A stretch of DNA of 12,544 bases from Phycisphaerales bacterium (GCA_030680655.1 JAUXUZ010000173.1:1-12544); one strand, 5' to 3'; shown: positions 1 through 7,237, numbered from the stretch's first letter. The notes: generated by a model not told the origin, from the letters alone. Numbers and translations: made by a program.

Positions 1-120
1 AGGTTGGAAACCTGCTCCACACGGGCGGAGAGCAGGTTGGAGACCTGCTCCACGCGGATTGTGGCGGTTGGAACCCTGCACCGCTCTGGAGTTAGTGGTC
101 GAATGCCTGCTCCACGCGGG
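1..120. repeat. Degenerate tandem repeat, four copies
   Basis: Four related units start at about 1, 34, 65 and 96 (spacing 33, 31, 31). The core is close to GGTTGGARACCTGCTCCAC. Units 1 and 2 are nearly identical, while units 3 and 4 have diverged. Unit 2 also forms a perfect 8-bp hairpin, GAGCAGGT (30-37) with ACCTGCTC (43-50), around a 5-base loop. The array runs off the left edge of the window and ends just before the purT -10-like box. I recall similar units in intergenic DNA of planctomycetes and related bacteria, but I could not check this. Confidence 0.75.
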
Positions 121-124
121 CTGG

Positions 125-130
125 TACTCT
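125..130 (+). promoter_or_regulatory. Putative leaderless -10 box of purT (TACTCT)
   Basis: TACTCT ends 6 bases before the ATG at 137, where no Shine-Dalgarno sequence is present. It matches the TAYNCT pattern found before four other starts in the window. No good -35 hexamer is visible; repeat unit 4 occupies that position. Confidence 0.5.
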
Positions 131-136
131 TCGCGC

Positions 137-1384
137 ATGAGCAATCGGATGCCGCTGCTGCTGCTGCTTGGATCGGGCGAACTTGGCAAGGAAGTGGTGA
201 TCTCGGCCAAGCGGCTGGGGTGCCGCGTGGTGGCGTGCGACTCGTACGCCGGTGCGCCGGCGATGCAGGTGGCCGACGGGTTCGAGGTGCTGAACATGCT
301 CGACGGCGATGCGCTTGAGCGCGCGGTGAGGAGGCACGCCGCGGCGGCGAAGAGGGAAGGGCGGGCGTTCTACGTGGTGCCAGAGGTGGAGGCGATCCGG
401 ACCGAGCGGCTGGTGAAGCTGGAGCGCGCGGGTGTGAGCGTGGTGCCGTCGGCCCGCGCGACGGACCTGACGATGAACCGCGATGCGATCCGTCGCCTGG
501 CGGCGGAGGAACTGCGGCTGCCGACTGCGCGGCACGGGTACGCGGAGTCTGCGGCGGAGCTGCGCGAGCGGGTGATGGGGAAGAAAGGGACGGGCGTGCC
601 GTGCGTGGTGAAGCCGGTGATGTCGAGCAGTGGCAAGGGGCAGTCGGTGGTGCGGAAGGAGGCGGAGATCGATGCGGCGTGGGCGTACGCGGTGGGGAAC
701 ATGCGCGGCGACACCAGGCGGGTGATCGTCGAGGAGTTTGTTGACTTCGACTACGAGATCACGCTGCTGACGGTGCGCCAGCGGGCGGTGGTGGGCGGCC
801 GGAAGCTGAAGGAGAAGGAGCGCACGCTCTTTGTGCGACCGATCGGGCACCGGCAGGAGCGTGGCGACTACATGGAGTCTTGGATGCCGTGCGCCATGAA
901 GCCGGGGCTGGTGAAGAAGGCCCAGAAGATGGCCGCGGCGGTGACGCGTGAGATCGCCGGGGAGACCGGCGCGGGGTTGTTTGGGGTAGAGTTCTTTGTG
1001 CGGGGAAAGGAAGTGATCTTCAGCGAGCTCTCACCGCGCCCGCACGACACGGGGATGGTGACGATGATCAGCCAGGACCTGAGCGAGTTTGACCTGCACG
1101 TGCGGGCGGTGCTGGGGCTGCCGATCGCGCAGATCAACTATGTCAAGGGCGGGGCTGCGAGCGCGGTAATCCTGGCGGGCGCGGAAGGGGCGGGCGAGCC
1201 GTCGTACACGGGGATCGGCGAGGCGCTGGCGCTGGAGGATGTTCAGGTGCGGGTCTTCGGCAAGCCGAGCACGCGGAAGTACCGGCGGATGGGCGTGGCG
1301 CTGGCGACGGCGGCAACGGCGAAGAAAGCCCGGAAGCTCGCGGTGAGGGCGGCGGGGCTGGTGCGGGTGGAGGCCCGCGTGTGA
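137..1384 (+). CDS. purT: Formate-dependent phosphoribosylglycinamide formyltransferase 2 (PurT)
   Basis: PurT makes formyl-GAR from GAR, formate and ATP in purine synthesis, in the cytoplasm. It is the folate-independent alternative to PurN. The 415-residue product follows E. coli PurT (392 residues) along its length. It has the N-terminal LGSGELGKE loop (11-19), NMLDGDAL (53-60), MNRDAIRRLAAEEL (113-126), the ATP-grasp loop VKPVMSSSGKGQ (158-169), GHRQERGDY (237-245) and SELSPRPHDTGMVTMISQDLSEF (296-318, written in part). About 11 extra, mostly basic residues lie near 214-232, before GHRQ. An in-frame ATG at 59 is rejected because its translation is repeat sequence; ATG 137 leads directly into the conserved domain. 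There is no Shine-Dalgarno sequence, and the gene may be leaderless. The next gene starts 67 bases downstream on the same strand with its own promoter-like box. Confidence 0.95.
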   Translation: MSNRMPLLLLLGSGELGKEVVISAKRLGCRVVACDSYAGAPAMQVADGFEVLNMLDGDALERAVRRHAAAAKREGRAFYVVPEVEAIRTERLVKLERAGVSVVPSARATDLTMNRDAIRRLAAEELRLPTARHGYAESAAELRERVMGKKGTGVPCVVKPVMSSSGKGQSVVRKEAEIDAAWAYAVGNMRGDTRRVIVEEFVDFDYEITLLTVRQRAVVGGRKLKEKERTLFVRPIGHRQERGDYMESWMPCAMKPGLVKKAQKMAAAVTREIAGETGAGLFGVEFFVRGKEVIFSELSPRPHDTGMVTMISQDLSEFDLHVRAVLGLPIAQINYVKGGAASAVILAGAEGAGEPSYTGIGEALALEDVQVRVFGKPSTRKYRRMGVALATAATAKKARKLAVRAAGLVRVEARV

Positions 1385-1440
1385 CAGTGGGCCTGCGTGC
1401 AGCGGCCGGGGCGGTGGGCACACGGCCGGGCCGCGGGCGG

Positions 1441-1446
1441 TATGCT
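1441..1446 (+). promoter_or_regulatory. Putative leaderless -10 box of the GGT-like gene (TATGCT)
   Basis: TATGCT ends 5 bases before the ATG at 1452, with no Shine-Dalgarno sequence between. It matches the TAYNCT pattern of the other leaderless candidates. The upstream gap is GC-rich with no clear -35. Confidence 0.5.
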
Positions 1447-1451
1447 GTGGC

Positions 1452-3167
1452 ATGCTCGCTACCGCGCTCGCCATTGTCACCCTTGCCGCAACCGGCATGG
1501 AGCCGCCCGTGCCGTCACACCCGTCACTCCCCAAGGCCACGCGTGTAGAGGCCACCGCCGCCCGTGCGATGGCCGCCACCAGCCACCCCCTCGCGACGCA
1601 GATCGCCCTGGACGTCATGCGGGCGGGCGGCACGGCCGTTGACGGCGCGATCGCGGCGAACGCTGCGCTTGGGCTCATGGAGCCGACCGGCTCGGGGATC
1701 GGCGGCGACCTTTTCGCCATCGTCTGGGACCCCGCCACGAAGAAGCTCCACGGCTACAACGGCTCCGGCGCTGCGCCCGCTGCGCTGACTGTCGAGTTCG
1801 TCAAGTCGCGCGGGCTCGACGCCATCCCGCCGCACGGGCCGCTGCCCGTCACAGTGCCCGGCTGTGTTGACGGCTGGTTCGCGTTGCACGAGCGCTTCGG
1901 CAAGGCGAAGATGAGCGACTTGCTCGCACCCACCATCCGCTCCGCGCGCGACGGCTTCGCCATGACGCCCGTTATCGCCGAGGGCTGGGCCCTCAACGCC
2001 AAACGCCTCACCAAATTCCCCGGCTTCAACGAGCAGTTCATGGTCGCGGACGACTCCGCTGACAGCGGTTGGCGCGCACCTGAAAGTGGTGAGACCTGGA
2101 AGAACCCGCTCCTGGCCGCCACGCTTGAGAAGATCGCCAGCGAAGGGCGCGCCGGCTTCTATCGCGGCGATATCCCTGCACGCGTCGAGGCTTACATCAA
2201 GGAGCAGGGGGGCGTCCTCGCCGCGGTTGACTTCGCCAGCCACCACGGCGAGTGGGTTGAGCCGGTGAGCGCCAACTACCGCGGCTACGACGTGTGGGAG
2301 ATTCCACCCAACGGTCAGGGGATCGCGGCGCTGCAGATCCTCAAGATGCTCGAAGGGTTCGACCTCAAGGCGATGGGCTGGGGCACACCCGATTACGTTC
2401 ACACGTTCGTCGAGGCGAAGAAGCTTGCCTTCGAGGACCGCGCGCGTTTCTACGCCGATCAGCGGTTCGTCAAGACGCCGGTGCAGCGCCTCATCAGCGC
2501 GGCGTACGCCGCCGAGCGCCGCACGCTCATCGATCCGGCCAAGGCCGCGCTCGCGCCCGAGCCCGGCGTTATTCCCACCGGCGCCGACACCGTCTACCTC
2601 ACCGTCGCCGACAGCAGCGGCATGATGGTCTCGCTCATCCAGTCCAACTACCGCGGCATGGGGAGCGGCATGACGCCGGGTCTAGGGTTCATGCTCCAGG
2701 ACCGCGGCGAACAGTTCGCGCTGGACCCCAAGCACCCCAACGCGCTGGCGCCGGGGAAGCGGCCGTTTCACACGATCATCCCGGCGTTCATCACCAAAGA
2801 CGGCCAGCCGTGGCTCAGTTTCGGCGTCATGGGCGGCGCGATGCAGCCGCAGGGGCACGCGCAGATCGTCGTCAACCTCATCGACTTCGGTATGACGTTG
2901 CAGCAGGCGGGTGATGCTCCGCGCATCCACCACGATGGATCGACCGAGCCGCAGGGGATGGTCAAGCCGATGACCGACGGCGGCGTGCTCAACCTCGAGC
3001 CCGGATTCCCGGAAGCGACGCTCGCGGAGCTCAAACGGCGCGGGCACGTGCTCAAGCCCGCCGCGATCGGTGTCTTCGGTGGTTACCAGGCGATCCGGCG
3101 CGAGGCCGACGGGACGTACACCGGCGCTTCGGAGTCGCGCAAGGATGGGCACGCGGCGGGGTATTGA
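1452..3167 (+). CDS. Gamma-glutamyltransferase-family Ntn hydrolase (YwrD-like)
   Basis: Members are made as precursors that cut themselves before a catalytic threonine and then hydrolyse or transfer gamma-glutamyl groups, typically from glutathione. The 571-residue product has N-terminal ATSHPLAT (42-49) and GGTAVDGAIAANAALG (59-74), then GSGIGGDLF (80-88). The predicted nucleophile is Thr380 in GADTVYLTVADSSG, so the small subunit would be 380-571 (192 residues), the usual size. GVMGGAMQPQGH in the C-terminal part is typical of the YwrD-type branch rather than classical Ggt. At 103-109 the sequence reads NGSGAAP, where I expect Arg at 107 (NGSGRAP) to bind the substrate carboxylate; Ala there suggests altered specificity. 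The first 15 residues are hydrophobic but lack a basic n-region, so export is uncertain. Family assignment is firm; substrate is not. Confidence 0.9.
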   Translation: MLATALAIVTLAATGMEPPVPSHPSLPKATRVEATAARAMAATSHPLATQIALDVMRAGGTAVDGAIAANAALGLMEPTGSGIGGDLFAIVWDPATKKLHGYNGSGAAPAALTVEFVKSRGLDAIPPHGPLPVTVPGCVDGWFALHERFGKAKMSDLLAPTIRSARDGFAMTPVIAEGWALNAKRLTKFPGFNEQFMVADDSADSGWRAPESGETWKNPLLAATLEKIASEGRAGFYRGDIPARVEAYIKEQGGVLAAVDFASHHGEWVEPVSANYRGYDVWEIPPNGQGIAALQILKMLEGFDLKAMGWGTPDYVHTFVEAKKLAFEDRARFYADQRFVKTPVQRLISAAYAAERRTLIDPAKAALAPEPGVIPTGADTVYLTVADSSGMMVSLIQSNYRGMGSGMTPGLGFMLQDRGEQFALDPKHPNALAPGKRPFHTIIPAFITKDGQPWLSFGVMGGAMQPQGHAQIVVNLIDFGMTLQQAGDAPRIHHDGSTEPQGMVKPMTDGGVLNLEPGFPEATLAELKRRGHVLKPAAIGVFGGYQAIRREADGTYTGASESRKDGHAAGY

Positions 3168-3247
3168 GCGGCGGCGCTCCGGGTGCCACCGGGCTAGTTC
3201 TGCGCGCCGGGTGCGTCCATGCCTCAGCGTACACCCCCGCCTCGCGA

Positions 3248-4099
3248 TCAGCCCGGCCGAACCCCCGTCACCACCAAGTCATGGTCGGTGATCACCGCCC
3301 GCTGCGCGCGTCCGGCGCTCACCGAGAACCGCACCCGCACCGTCGGCACGCCCGAGGGGAAGAACTCGCCGTCGCTCACCATGTGCAGCCGGCGCGCCCC
3401 TTCGTCGCCGTAGACAAACTCCAGCCCCTGCCTGCCGCTGCGCACGCTGAACTTCTCGGCCGCGCCGGGCCCGAACGTGAACGTCCCTTCGTACTGCGCC
3501 CGCTCCTCGTCCGCCAGCGCCTTCACCGCCGGGCCCTTGTCGGCGTCGCCGAGCTCCTCAAGGTGCTTGAGCACCGCGACGGCCTGCTCAGCGCCGGCCC
3601 GCGCGTGGTGGGCCAGCGTGAGCCCGTGCGGGCCGATCGCACGCTGAACACCGGGCGACAACGCCGTCATCCCCTTGACGGCGTCAACCCACCCCAGCAT
3701 CGCCGCTGCGAAGATGTCCACCCGTGCGCCGCGCGAGATCAGCAGCTCGGCGATGTTGCGCCGGCCCGTGTGCGCCGCCGCGCCCAGCGGCGTCTCCCAG
3801 TCGCCAAAGCCCCAGTCCCACGCGGCGTTCACCAGCGCCGGGTGGGCATCGATCAGCTCACGCACCCGCGCCTCGTTGCGGTGTGACGCGCCGACCACCT
3901 CCTGCACGAGGGCCGCGTCCTGCCGCGGGAACCCCGGCCACGCACCACCAGTCGCCCCACTCTTCACCGTTTCTGCGGCCTTCGCTCTCGCCTCTGCTTC
4001 GGCCGGCTGCGCCCGACCGACCGAAGCCAATCCCAGCAGAGCCAGCCCCGCGGCCGGGGCTGTAGCAAGTAGATCGCGGCGGCAGATGTCGACGGGCAT
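3248..4099 (-). CDS. Tat-exported ankyrin-repeat protein of unknown function
   Basis: The 283-residue protein begins with a probable twin-arginine signal: CRRDLL (6-11), then a hydrophobic stretch to about 28, with likely cleavage after Ala30 (GRA-Q). Residues about 70-170 read as ankyrin-type repeats, with ALVNAAWDWGFGDWETPLGAAAHTG followed by NIAELLISRGARVDIFAAAMLG. Residues about 200-283 look like a small beta-rich domain (YEGTFTFG, VRVRFSV). I do not recognise a specific function; ankyrin repeats usually bind proteins. I chose the start at 4099 over an upstream ATG at 4135 because GGAG lies at 4107-4110 (minus strand) with 7-base spacing, and because it puts the twin arginines near the N-terminus. 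It converges with the GGT-like gene (80-base gap, no clear terminator). Confidence 0.8.
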   Translation of the reverse strand: MPVDICRRDLLATAPAAGLALLGLASVGRAQPAEAEARAKAAETVKSGATGGAWPGFPRQDAALVQEVVGASHRNEARVRELIDAHPALVNAAWDWGFGDWETPLGAAAHTGRRNIAELLISRGARVDIFAAAMLGWVDAVKGMTALSPGVQRAIGPHGLTLAHHARAGAEQAVAVLKHLEELGDADKGPAVKALADEERAQYEGTFTFGPGAAEKFSVRSGRQGLEFVYGDEGARRLHMVSDGEFFPSGVPTVRVRFSVSAGRAQRAVITDHDLVVTGVRPG

Positions 4100-4106
4100 G
4101 GGCGTT

Positions 4107-4132
4107 CTCCCGGGGTGCGTGCGGACAGCGTA
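4107..4132 (-). promoter_or_regulatory. Putative -10 box (TACGCT) and Shine-Dalgarno of the ankyrin gene
   Basis: On the minus strand TACGCT (4127-4132) ends 27 bases before the ATG at 4099, and GGAG (4107-4110) sits 7 bases before it. The hexamer matches the TAYNCT pattern of the window, but this transcript would carry a short leader. No clear -35 is visible. Confidence 0.4.
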
Positions 4133-4201
4133 CACGAAGATGCGCTACAACCCGCTTCCCGCGAACTTCGCATCTTTCGAGAACCCCTCGCTACCGACGC
4201 C

Positions 4202-4229
4202 GAATCGGTGCTCAGCACCGATCCGATTC
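4202..4229. promoter_or_regulatory. Nested inverted repeats before the SRPBCC gene
   Basis: Two perfect dyads overlap. The inner one is ATCGGTGCT (4204-4212) and AGCACCGAT (4214-4222) around a single base. The outer one pairs GAATCGG (4202-4208) with CCGATTC (4223-4229). They share bases, so as RNA hairpins they exclude each other; as DNA they could be an operator. The site ends 12 bases before the ATG at 4242, in the 142-base gap between divergent genes. Confidence 0.55.
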
Positions 4230-4241
4230 CCCGAGCCGACC

Positions 4242-4736
4242 ATGCGTGAACACGTTCTCCGCGCCGAACAGACCCTGAACGCCCCTCTCGATCGCGTCTT
4301 CGCGTTCTTCGCCGACGCGGGGAACCTCGAGGCGATCACACCCGCCTTCCTCGCGTTCCACATCGAGACCACTCGCCCCATCGAGATGAAGCCCGGCGCA
4401 CTGATCGACTACTCGCTCAGGCTTCACGGTCTCCGCTTCAACTGGCGCTCGCGCATCACCGTGTGGGAGCCGGGTGTTCGGTTCGTCGATGAGCAGATCA
4501 AGGGCCCGTACGCGCTGTGGGTGCACGAGCACACGTTTGCGCCGGTGCCCGGCGACCCCACGCGCACACGCGTGACCGATGTGGTGCGTTACGCGCATGC
4601 GGGGTGGGTGCTCGAGCCGCTCGTGCACCGCGTGTTTGTGCGGCCCCGTCTGGAGGAGATCTTTGCGTTCCGCGCTGAAGCGACCCGCCGGTTGATCGAG
4701 GGGAAGCAGGCGGGCGACCGGGGCCGGGCGGCTTAA
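4242..4736 (+). CDS. SRPBCC-fold (START/Bet v 1-like) ligand-binding protein
   Basis: The 164-residue product looks like a stand-alone SRPBCC domain, a helix-grip fold with a cavity for a hydrophobic ligand; it resembles the cyclase/dehydrase-like and cell-division-inhibitor-like SRPBCC groups. Visible features are TLNAPLDRVFAFFADAGNLEAITPAF near the N-terminus, the central strands PGALIDYSLRLHGLRFNWRSRITVWEP and FVDEQIKGPYALWVHEHTF, and a long C-terminal helix (RPRLEEIFAFRAEATRRL). No signal peptide or membrane segment is seen, so it is probably cytoplasmic. The frame stays open far upstream, but that part lies over the opposite-strand ankyrin gene; ATG 4242 begins the domain. No Shine-Dalgarno sequence and no TAYNCT box is present, but a strong dyad lies just upstream. 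Its stop is 5 bases from the stop of the convergent beta-helix gene. Ligand and role are unknown. Confidence 0.8.
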   Translation: MREHVLRAEQTLNAPLDRVFAFFADAGNLEAITPAFLAFHIETTRPIEMKPGALIDYSLRLHGLRFNWRSRITVWEPGVRFVDEQIKGPYALWVHEHTFAPVPGDPTRTRVTDVVRYAHAGWVLEPLVHRVFVRPRLEEIFAFRAEATRRLIEGKQAGDRGRAA

Positions 4737-4741
4737 CGCGG

Positions 4742-6016
4742 CTAGACCATGTTGCCGACGTTGTTGTTCGACTGGAATGCCGGGTTGTTCTGCGAGTTGA
4801 CCATCGCGCCGATGCTGTTCTCGTTGGGGTTGGTCATCACGACCGGGGAGGGGCAGCCGCGGAGCATGTTGCTGATGACCAGGCTGCCGGTGCCTCCGAC
4901 CCGGCAGGCGACGGGGGAGTTGCGGCAGGTGTTGTCCTCGATGCTGCAGCCCGACTCGCACGCGATGGCGAACCCCGGCGGGGTCCCGGGGGCGTTGCCG
5001 TTGCCGTCGCAACAGCAGTCGAAGACGCGGCAACTGCTGGCGACGGAGACGCCGCCGAGCGCGTTATCGTTGAAGGTGCAATCAGAGACGTCGCACTTGT
5101 CGCCGCACTGGGCGCCGGCGGAGCCGCAGCGGCAGCAGACGCAGCTGTCGATGCAGCAGCTGACGCCGCAGGCGATGCCGGGGCCGGTCGCGCCGATCAC
5201 GCAGCAGCTGTCGCACTCGGAGGCGGCGCCGACGCTGATGCCGGGCGCACCTGCGCCGGTGGAGCTGACGCTCGATGCGCGGATGACGCAGGTGTTGGTG
5301 ATGAAGCAGCGGTCGCCGCAGGCGACGCCAGCGTCACACTCGCAGGCGACGCAGTCGTCGATGCAGGTGCCATCTGCGCAGGCGAAGCCGGTCCCGCAGG
5401 CCCGGGCGATGCACTCGGTGAACGTTGTGCCGCCGCCGACGGCCGCCGCTTCAGGTCCGGCCGTGCAGGCGAAGGCCAGCACGCATGTGGTTGCGCGGCA
5501 ATCGTCGACGCTTGAGCCCGGCCCGACTTCGATCCCGGTGGTGCACCCGGAGCAGTCGACGTCGCTGACAGAGACGCAGGCTCCGCCGCACTGCATGCCG
5601 CGGACGGCGTCGCGGCAGACGGCGTCGAAGACGTCAACGGCGTGCAGCCCGTCGTCGACGGCGACGCACGCGGGGCTGGGTGGTGACACGGCGTTGCCAG
5701 CACCGTTGAGCGTAAAGCCGCGGCAGTCGAGGGTGACGCCGGAGGCGGAGATTCGAACGATGGTCGTTCCCGCCGCGGCTACGCCCGCGGTGAGGTAGTA
5801 GGAGCCCGGCGCGGTGATGCGGTAGAGGCACGTGTCGTCGCCCGGGCACGTGGCGGCGCTGACGGCGGTGCGCGGCTCGACGTTGTCGAGCGTCTTGCCG
5901 GTCGCGGCGACGGGTCCGGCGGGTGGGTTCAGCGGTCCGGCGTGTGCGAGCTTGGCGACAAGGGCGGCTCCGGCGATGCCGGCACCGATCAGGTAACGAC
6001 GGTCGATATCCGACAT
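4742..6016 (-). CDS. Tat-exported cysteine-rich right-handed beta-helix protein
   Basis: The 424-residue protein starts with a probable Tat signal, DRRYLIGAGIAGAALVAKLAHA, with cleavage likely after Ala26. A short linker leads to a pectate-lyase-like region: SGVTLDCRGFTLNGAG is a typical first strand of a right-handed parallel beta-helix. From about 130 to 390 it repeats in coils of roughly 22 residues, such as GIACGVSCCIDSC and GVSVASSCRVFDC. I count 44 cysteines, about one residue in ten, many stacked at equal coil positions. The C-terminal 35 residues are Asn-rich and lack Cys. No catalytic residues can be assigned, so it may be structural or a carbohydrate-binding surface protein. ATG 6016 is supported by GAGAGG at 6023-6028 (minus strand) with 6-base spacing. 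Confidence 0.85.
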   Translation of the reverse strand: MSDIDRRYLIGAGIAGAALVAKLAHAGPLNPPAGPVAATGKTLDNVEPRTAVSAATCPGDDTCLYRITAPGSYYLTAGVAAAGTTIVRISASGVTLDCRGFTLNGAGNAVSPPSPACVAVDDGLHAVDVFDAVCRDAVRGMQCGGACVSVSDVDCSGCTTGIEVGPGSSVDDCRATTCVLAFACTAGPEAAAVGGGTTFTECIARACGTGFACADGTCIDDCVACECDAGVACGDRCFITNTCVIRASSVSSTGAGAPGISVGAASECDSCCVIGATGPGIACGVSCCIDSCVCCRCGSAGAQCGDKCDVSDCTFNDNALGGVSVASSCRVFDCCCDGNGNAPGTPPGFAIACESGCSIEDNTCRNSPVACRVGGTGSLVISNMLRGCPSPVVMTNPNENSIGAMVNSQNNPAFQSNNNVGNMV

Positions 6017-6065
6017 GGGTTTCCTCTCGCTTGCGAACGGATCGGCGGCGCGCCGGGGACAGGGC

Positions 6066-6093
6066 AGCTTACATCAACTACCGGCCGGTGCAA
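6066..6093 (-). promoter_or_regulatory. Putative promoter of the beta-helix gene
   Basis: On the minus strand TTGCAC (6088-6093) and TAAGCT (6066-6071) are 16 bases apart, a fair sigma70-type arrangement. Transcription would begin near 6059, giving a leader of roughly 43 bases that holds the GAGAGG ribosome binding site. Confidence 0.45.
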
Positions 6094-6150
6094 GCAAAGC
6101 GGTGGCACAATCGGGTGGTTGAGGTCCTTCGGCCACCTCGCCGGTGCAAG
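6084..6150 (+). repeat. Direct repeat GCCGGTGCAAG in a divergent promoter region
   Basis: The same 11 bases occur at 6084-6094 and 6140-6150, 56 bases apart, in the 162-base gap between the beta-helix and isoaspartyl peptidase genes. The first copy covers the -35 of the beta-helix gene. The second sits where the -35 of the peptidase gene would be. It could be a shared operator or a chance match. Confidence 0.4.
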
Positions 6151-6166
6151 GGGCGCGGCTGTTCGG

Positions 6167-6172
6167 TACACT
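6167..6172 (+). promoter_or_regulatory. Putative leaderless -10 box of the isoaspartyl peptidase gene (TACACT)
   Basis: TACACT ends 6 bases before ATG 6179, which has no Shine-Dalgarno sequence. With usual spacing, transcription would start at the A of the ATG. Confidence 0.55.
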
Positions 6173-6178
6173 GTCGGC

Positions 6179-7237
6179 ATGGTCCGACTACTTATTGGCC
6201 TTCTGACGCTGGCACCACTTATGGCATGCGCATCTTCACCCTCGGCCGAACCACGCCCCGTGTCCGGCTCGGCCGCGCTCTCCTGGGCGGTGGCCATCCA
6301 CGGCGGCGCGGGGACGCTGGAGCGTGGGGAGGGCCAGGCGATGGCGGACGCCTACCGAGCTTCGCTGCGGGCCGCACTGGAGGAGGGCAAGCGGCTGGCG
6401 GAGGCGGGCGCACCGGCGATGGACATCGCCGAGGCGGTGGTGCGGATGTTCGAGGACAATGAGCTCTACAACGCGGGGCGCGGCGCTGCGCTGACCGACA
6501 AGGGTCACGCGGAACTGGACGCGTCGATCATGGACGGGTCGACTTTGCGAGCCGGCGCGGTGGCGGGCGTGACGACGGTGAAGAACCCGATCTCGCTTGC
6601 GCGGCTGGTGATGCAAAAGACGCGCCACGTGCTGCTCTCGGGCGACGGAGCGGAGCAGTTCGCCACAACCGTCGGAGTGCAGCGCATGCCGCCGGAGTAT
6701 TTCATCACGCCGCGCCGGCAGCAGATGCTGCGCGAGTACCTGGGGAGCCAGGGCTCGGGCACAGGGCTGGACCCTTCCGTGCCGCTGGCCGACGGCCAGG
6801 GTGCCGCGTCGCACGCGTGGAGCCCGATGAAGTTCGGCACCGTGGGGTGCGTCGTGCGCGACAAGGCGGGCAACCTGGCGGCGGCGACGAGCACCGGCGG
6901 GTTGACGGGCAAGAAGTGGGGCCGCATCGGCGACTCACCGATCATCGGGGCGGGGTGCTATGCCAACAAGACGGTGGCGGTGAGCTGCACGGGGACGGGC
7001 GAGCAGTTCATCCGGCACACGGTGGCGCGGTCGCTGGCGGCGCGGATGGAGCTCAAGGGGGAGACCGTCAAGCAGGCGGCCGACTACATGATCTTCACCG
7101 AGCTGACCAAGGACGACGGCGGCCTGATCGCGGTGGACGCGGACGGGAACATCGCGATGCCCTACAGCAGCGAGGGGATGTACCGGGCGGCGGCCGACTC
7201 GTCGGGGCTCTTCCTGGTGCGCATCTGGGAGCAGTGA
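6179..7237 (+). CDS. Isoaspartyl peptidase/L-asparaginase, predicted lipoprotein
   Basis: This is an Ntn-hydrolase of the plant-type asparaginase family (peptidase family T2, like E. coli IaaA), which cleaves beta-aspartyl dipeptides and asparagine. The 352-residue product opens with a lipoprotein-like signal, MVRLLIGLLTLAPLMAC, putting Cys17 at the lipid site. HGGAG follows at 41-45, then the NAGRGA region. The self-cleavage and nucleophile threonine is Thr221 in FGTVGCVV, followed by GNLAAATSTGGLTGKKWGRIGDSPIIGAGCYA, which holds the conserved Arg and Asp of the substrate pocket. The frame is open further upstream, but ATG 6179 gives the signal peptide and has the -10-like box. The cyanophycinase gene begins 41 bases downstream, so the natural substrate may be beta-Asp-Arg from cyanophycin; this is inferred from context. 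Confidence 0.92.
   Translation: MVRLLIGLLTLAPLMACASSPSAEPRPVSGSAALSWAVAIHGGAGTLERGEGQAMADAYRASLRAALEEGKRLAEAGAPAMDIAEAVVRMFEDNELYNAGRGAALTDKGHAELDASIMDGSTLRAGAVAGVTTVKNPISLARLVMQKTRHVLLSGDGAEQFATTVGVQRMPPEYFITPRRQQMLREYLGSQGSGTGLDPSVPLADGQGAASHAWSPMKFGTVGCVVRDKAGNLAAATSTGGLTGKKWGRIGDSPIIGAGCYANKTVAVSCTGTGEQFIRHTVARSLAARMELKGETVKQAADYMIFTELTKDDGGLIAVDADGNIAMPYSSEGMYRAAADSSGLFLVRIWEQ

Noticed and set aside
1..120. CRISPR-like array
   Set aside because: The period is only 31-33 bases, leaving about 7 bases between cores, the units are degenerate, and no cas gene is present.
92..850. Long open frame on the minus strand across purT
   Set aside because: It is antisense to the well-conserved purT, and its product is Arg/His-rich, as expected from a shadow frame in GC-rich DNA.
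1524..2402. Long minus-strand open frame across the GGT-like gene
   Set aside because: It is a shadow of a clearly conserved coding sequence, with no recognisable domain.
3675..4241. Upstream in-frame extension of the SRPBCC protein
   Set aside because: It runs antisense through the ankyrin gene, has a shadow-like composition, and ends at the ATG that starts the real domain.
4749..5798. 349-residue plus-strand open frame opposite the beta-helix gene
   Set aside because: Its Gln/Ser/Thr/Pro-rich product is the antisense of the Cys/Gly/Asp-rich coils; the minus-strand frame has the signal peptide, repeat structure and Shine-Dalgarno sequence.
5942..6178. N-terminal extension of the isoaspartyl peptidase
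   Set aside because: It overlaps the opposite gene and would bury the lipoprotein signal; ATG 6179 is the sensible start.
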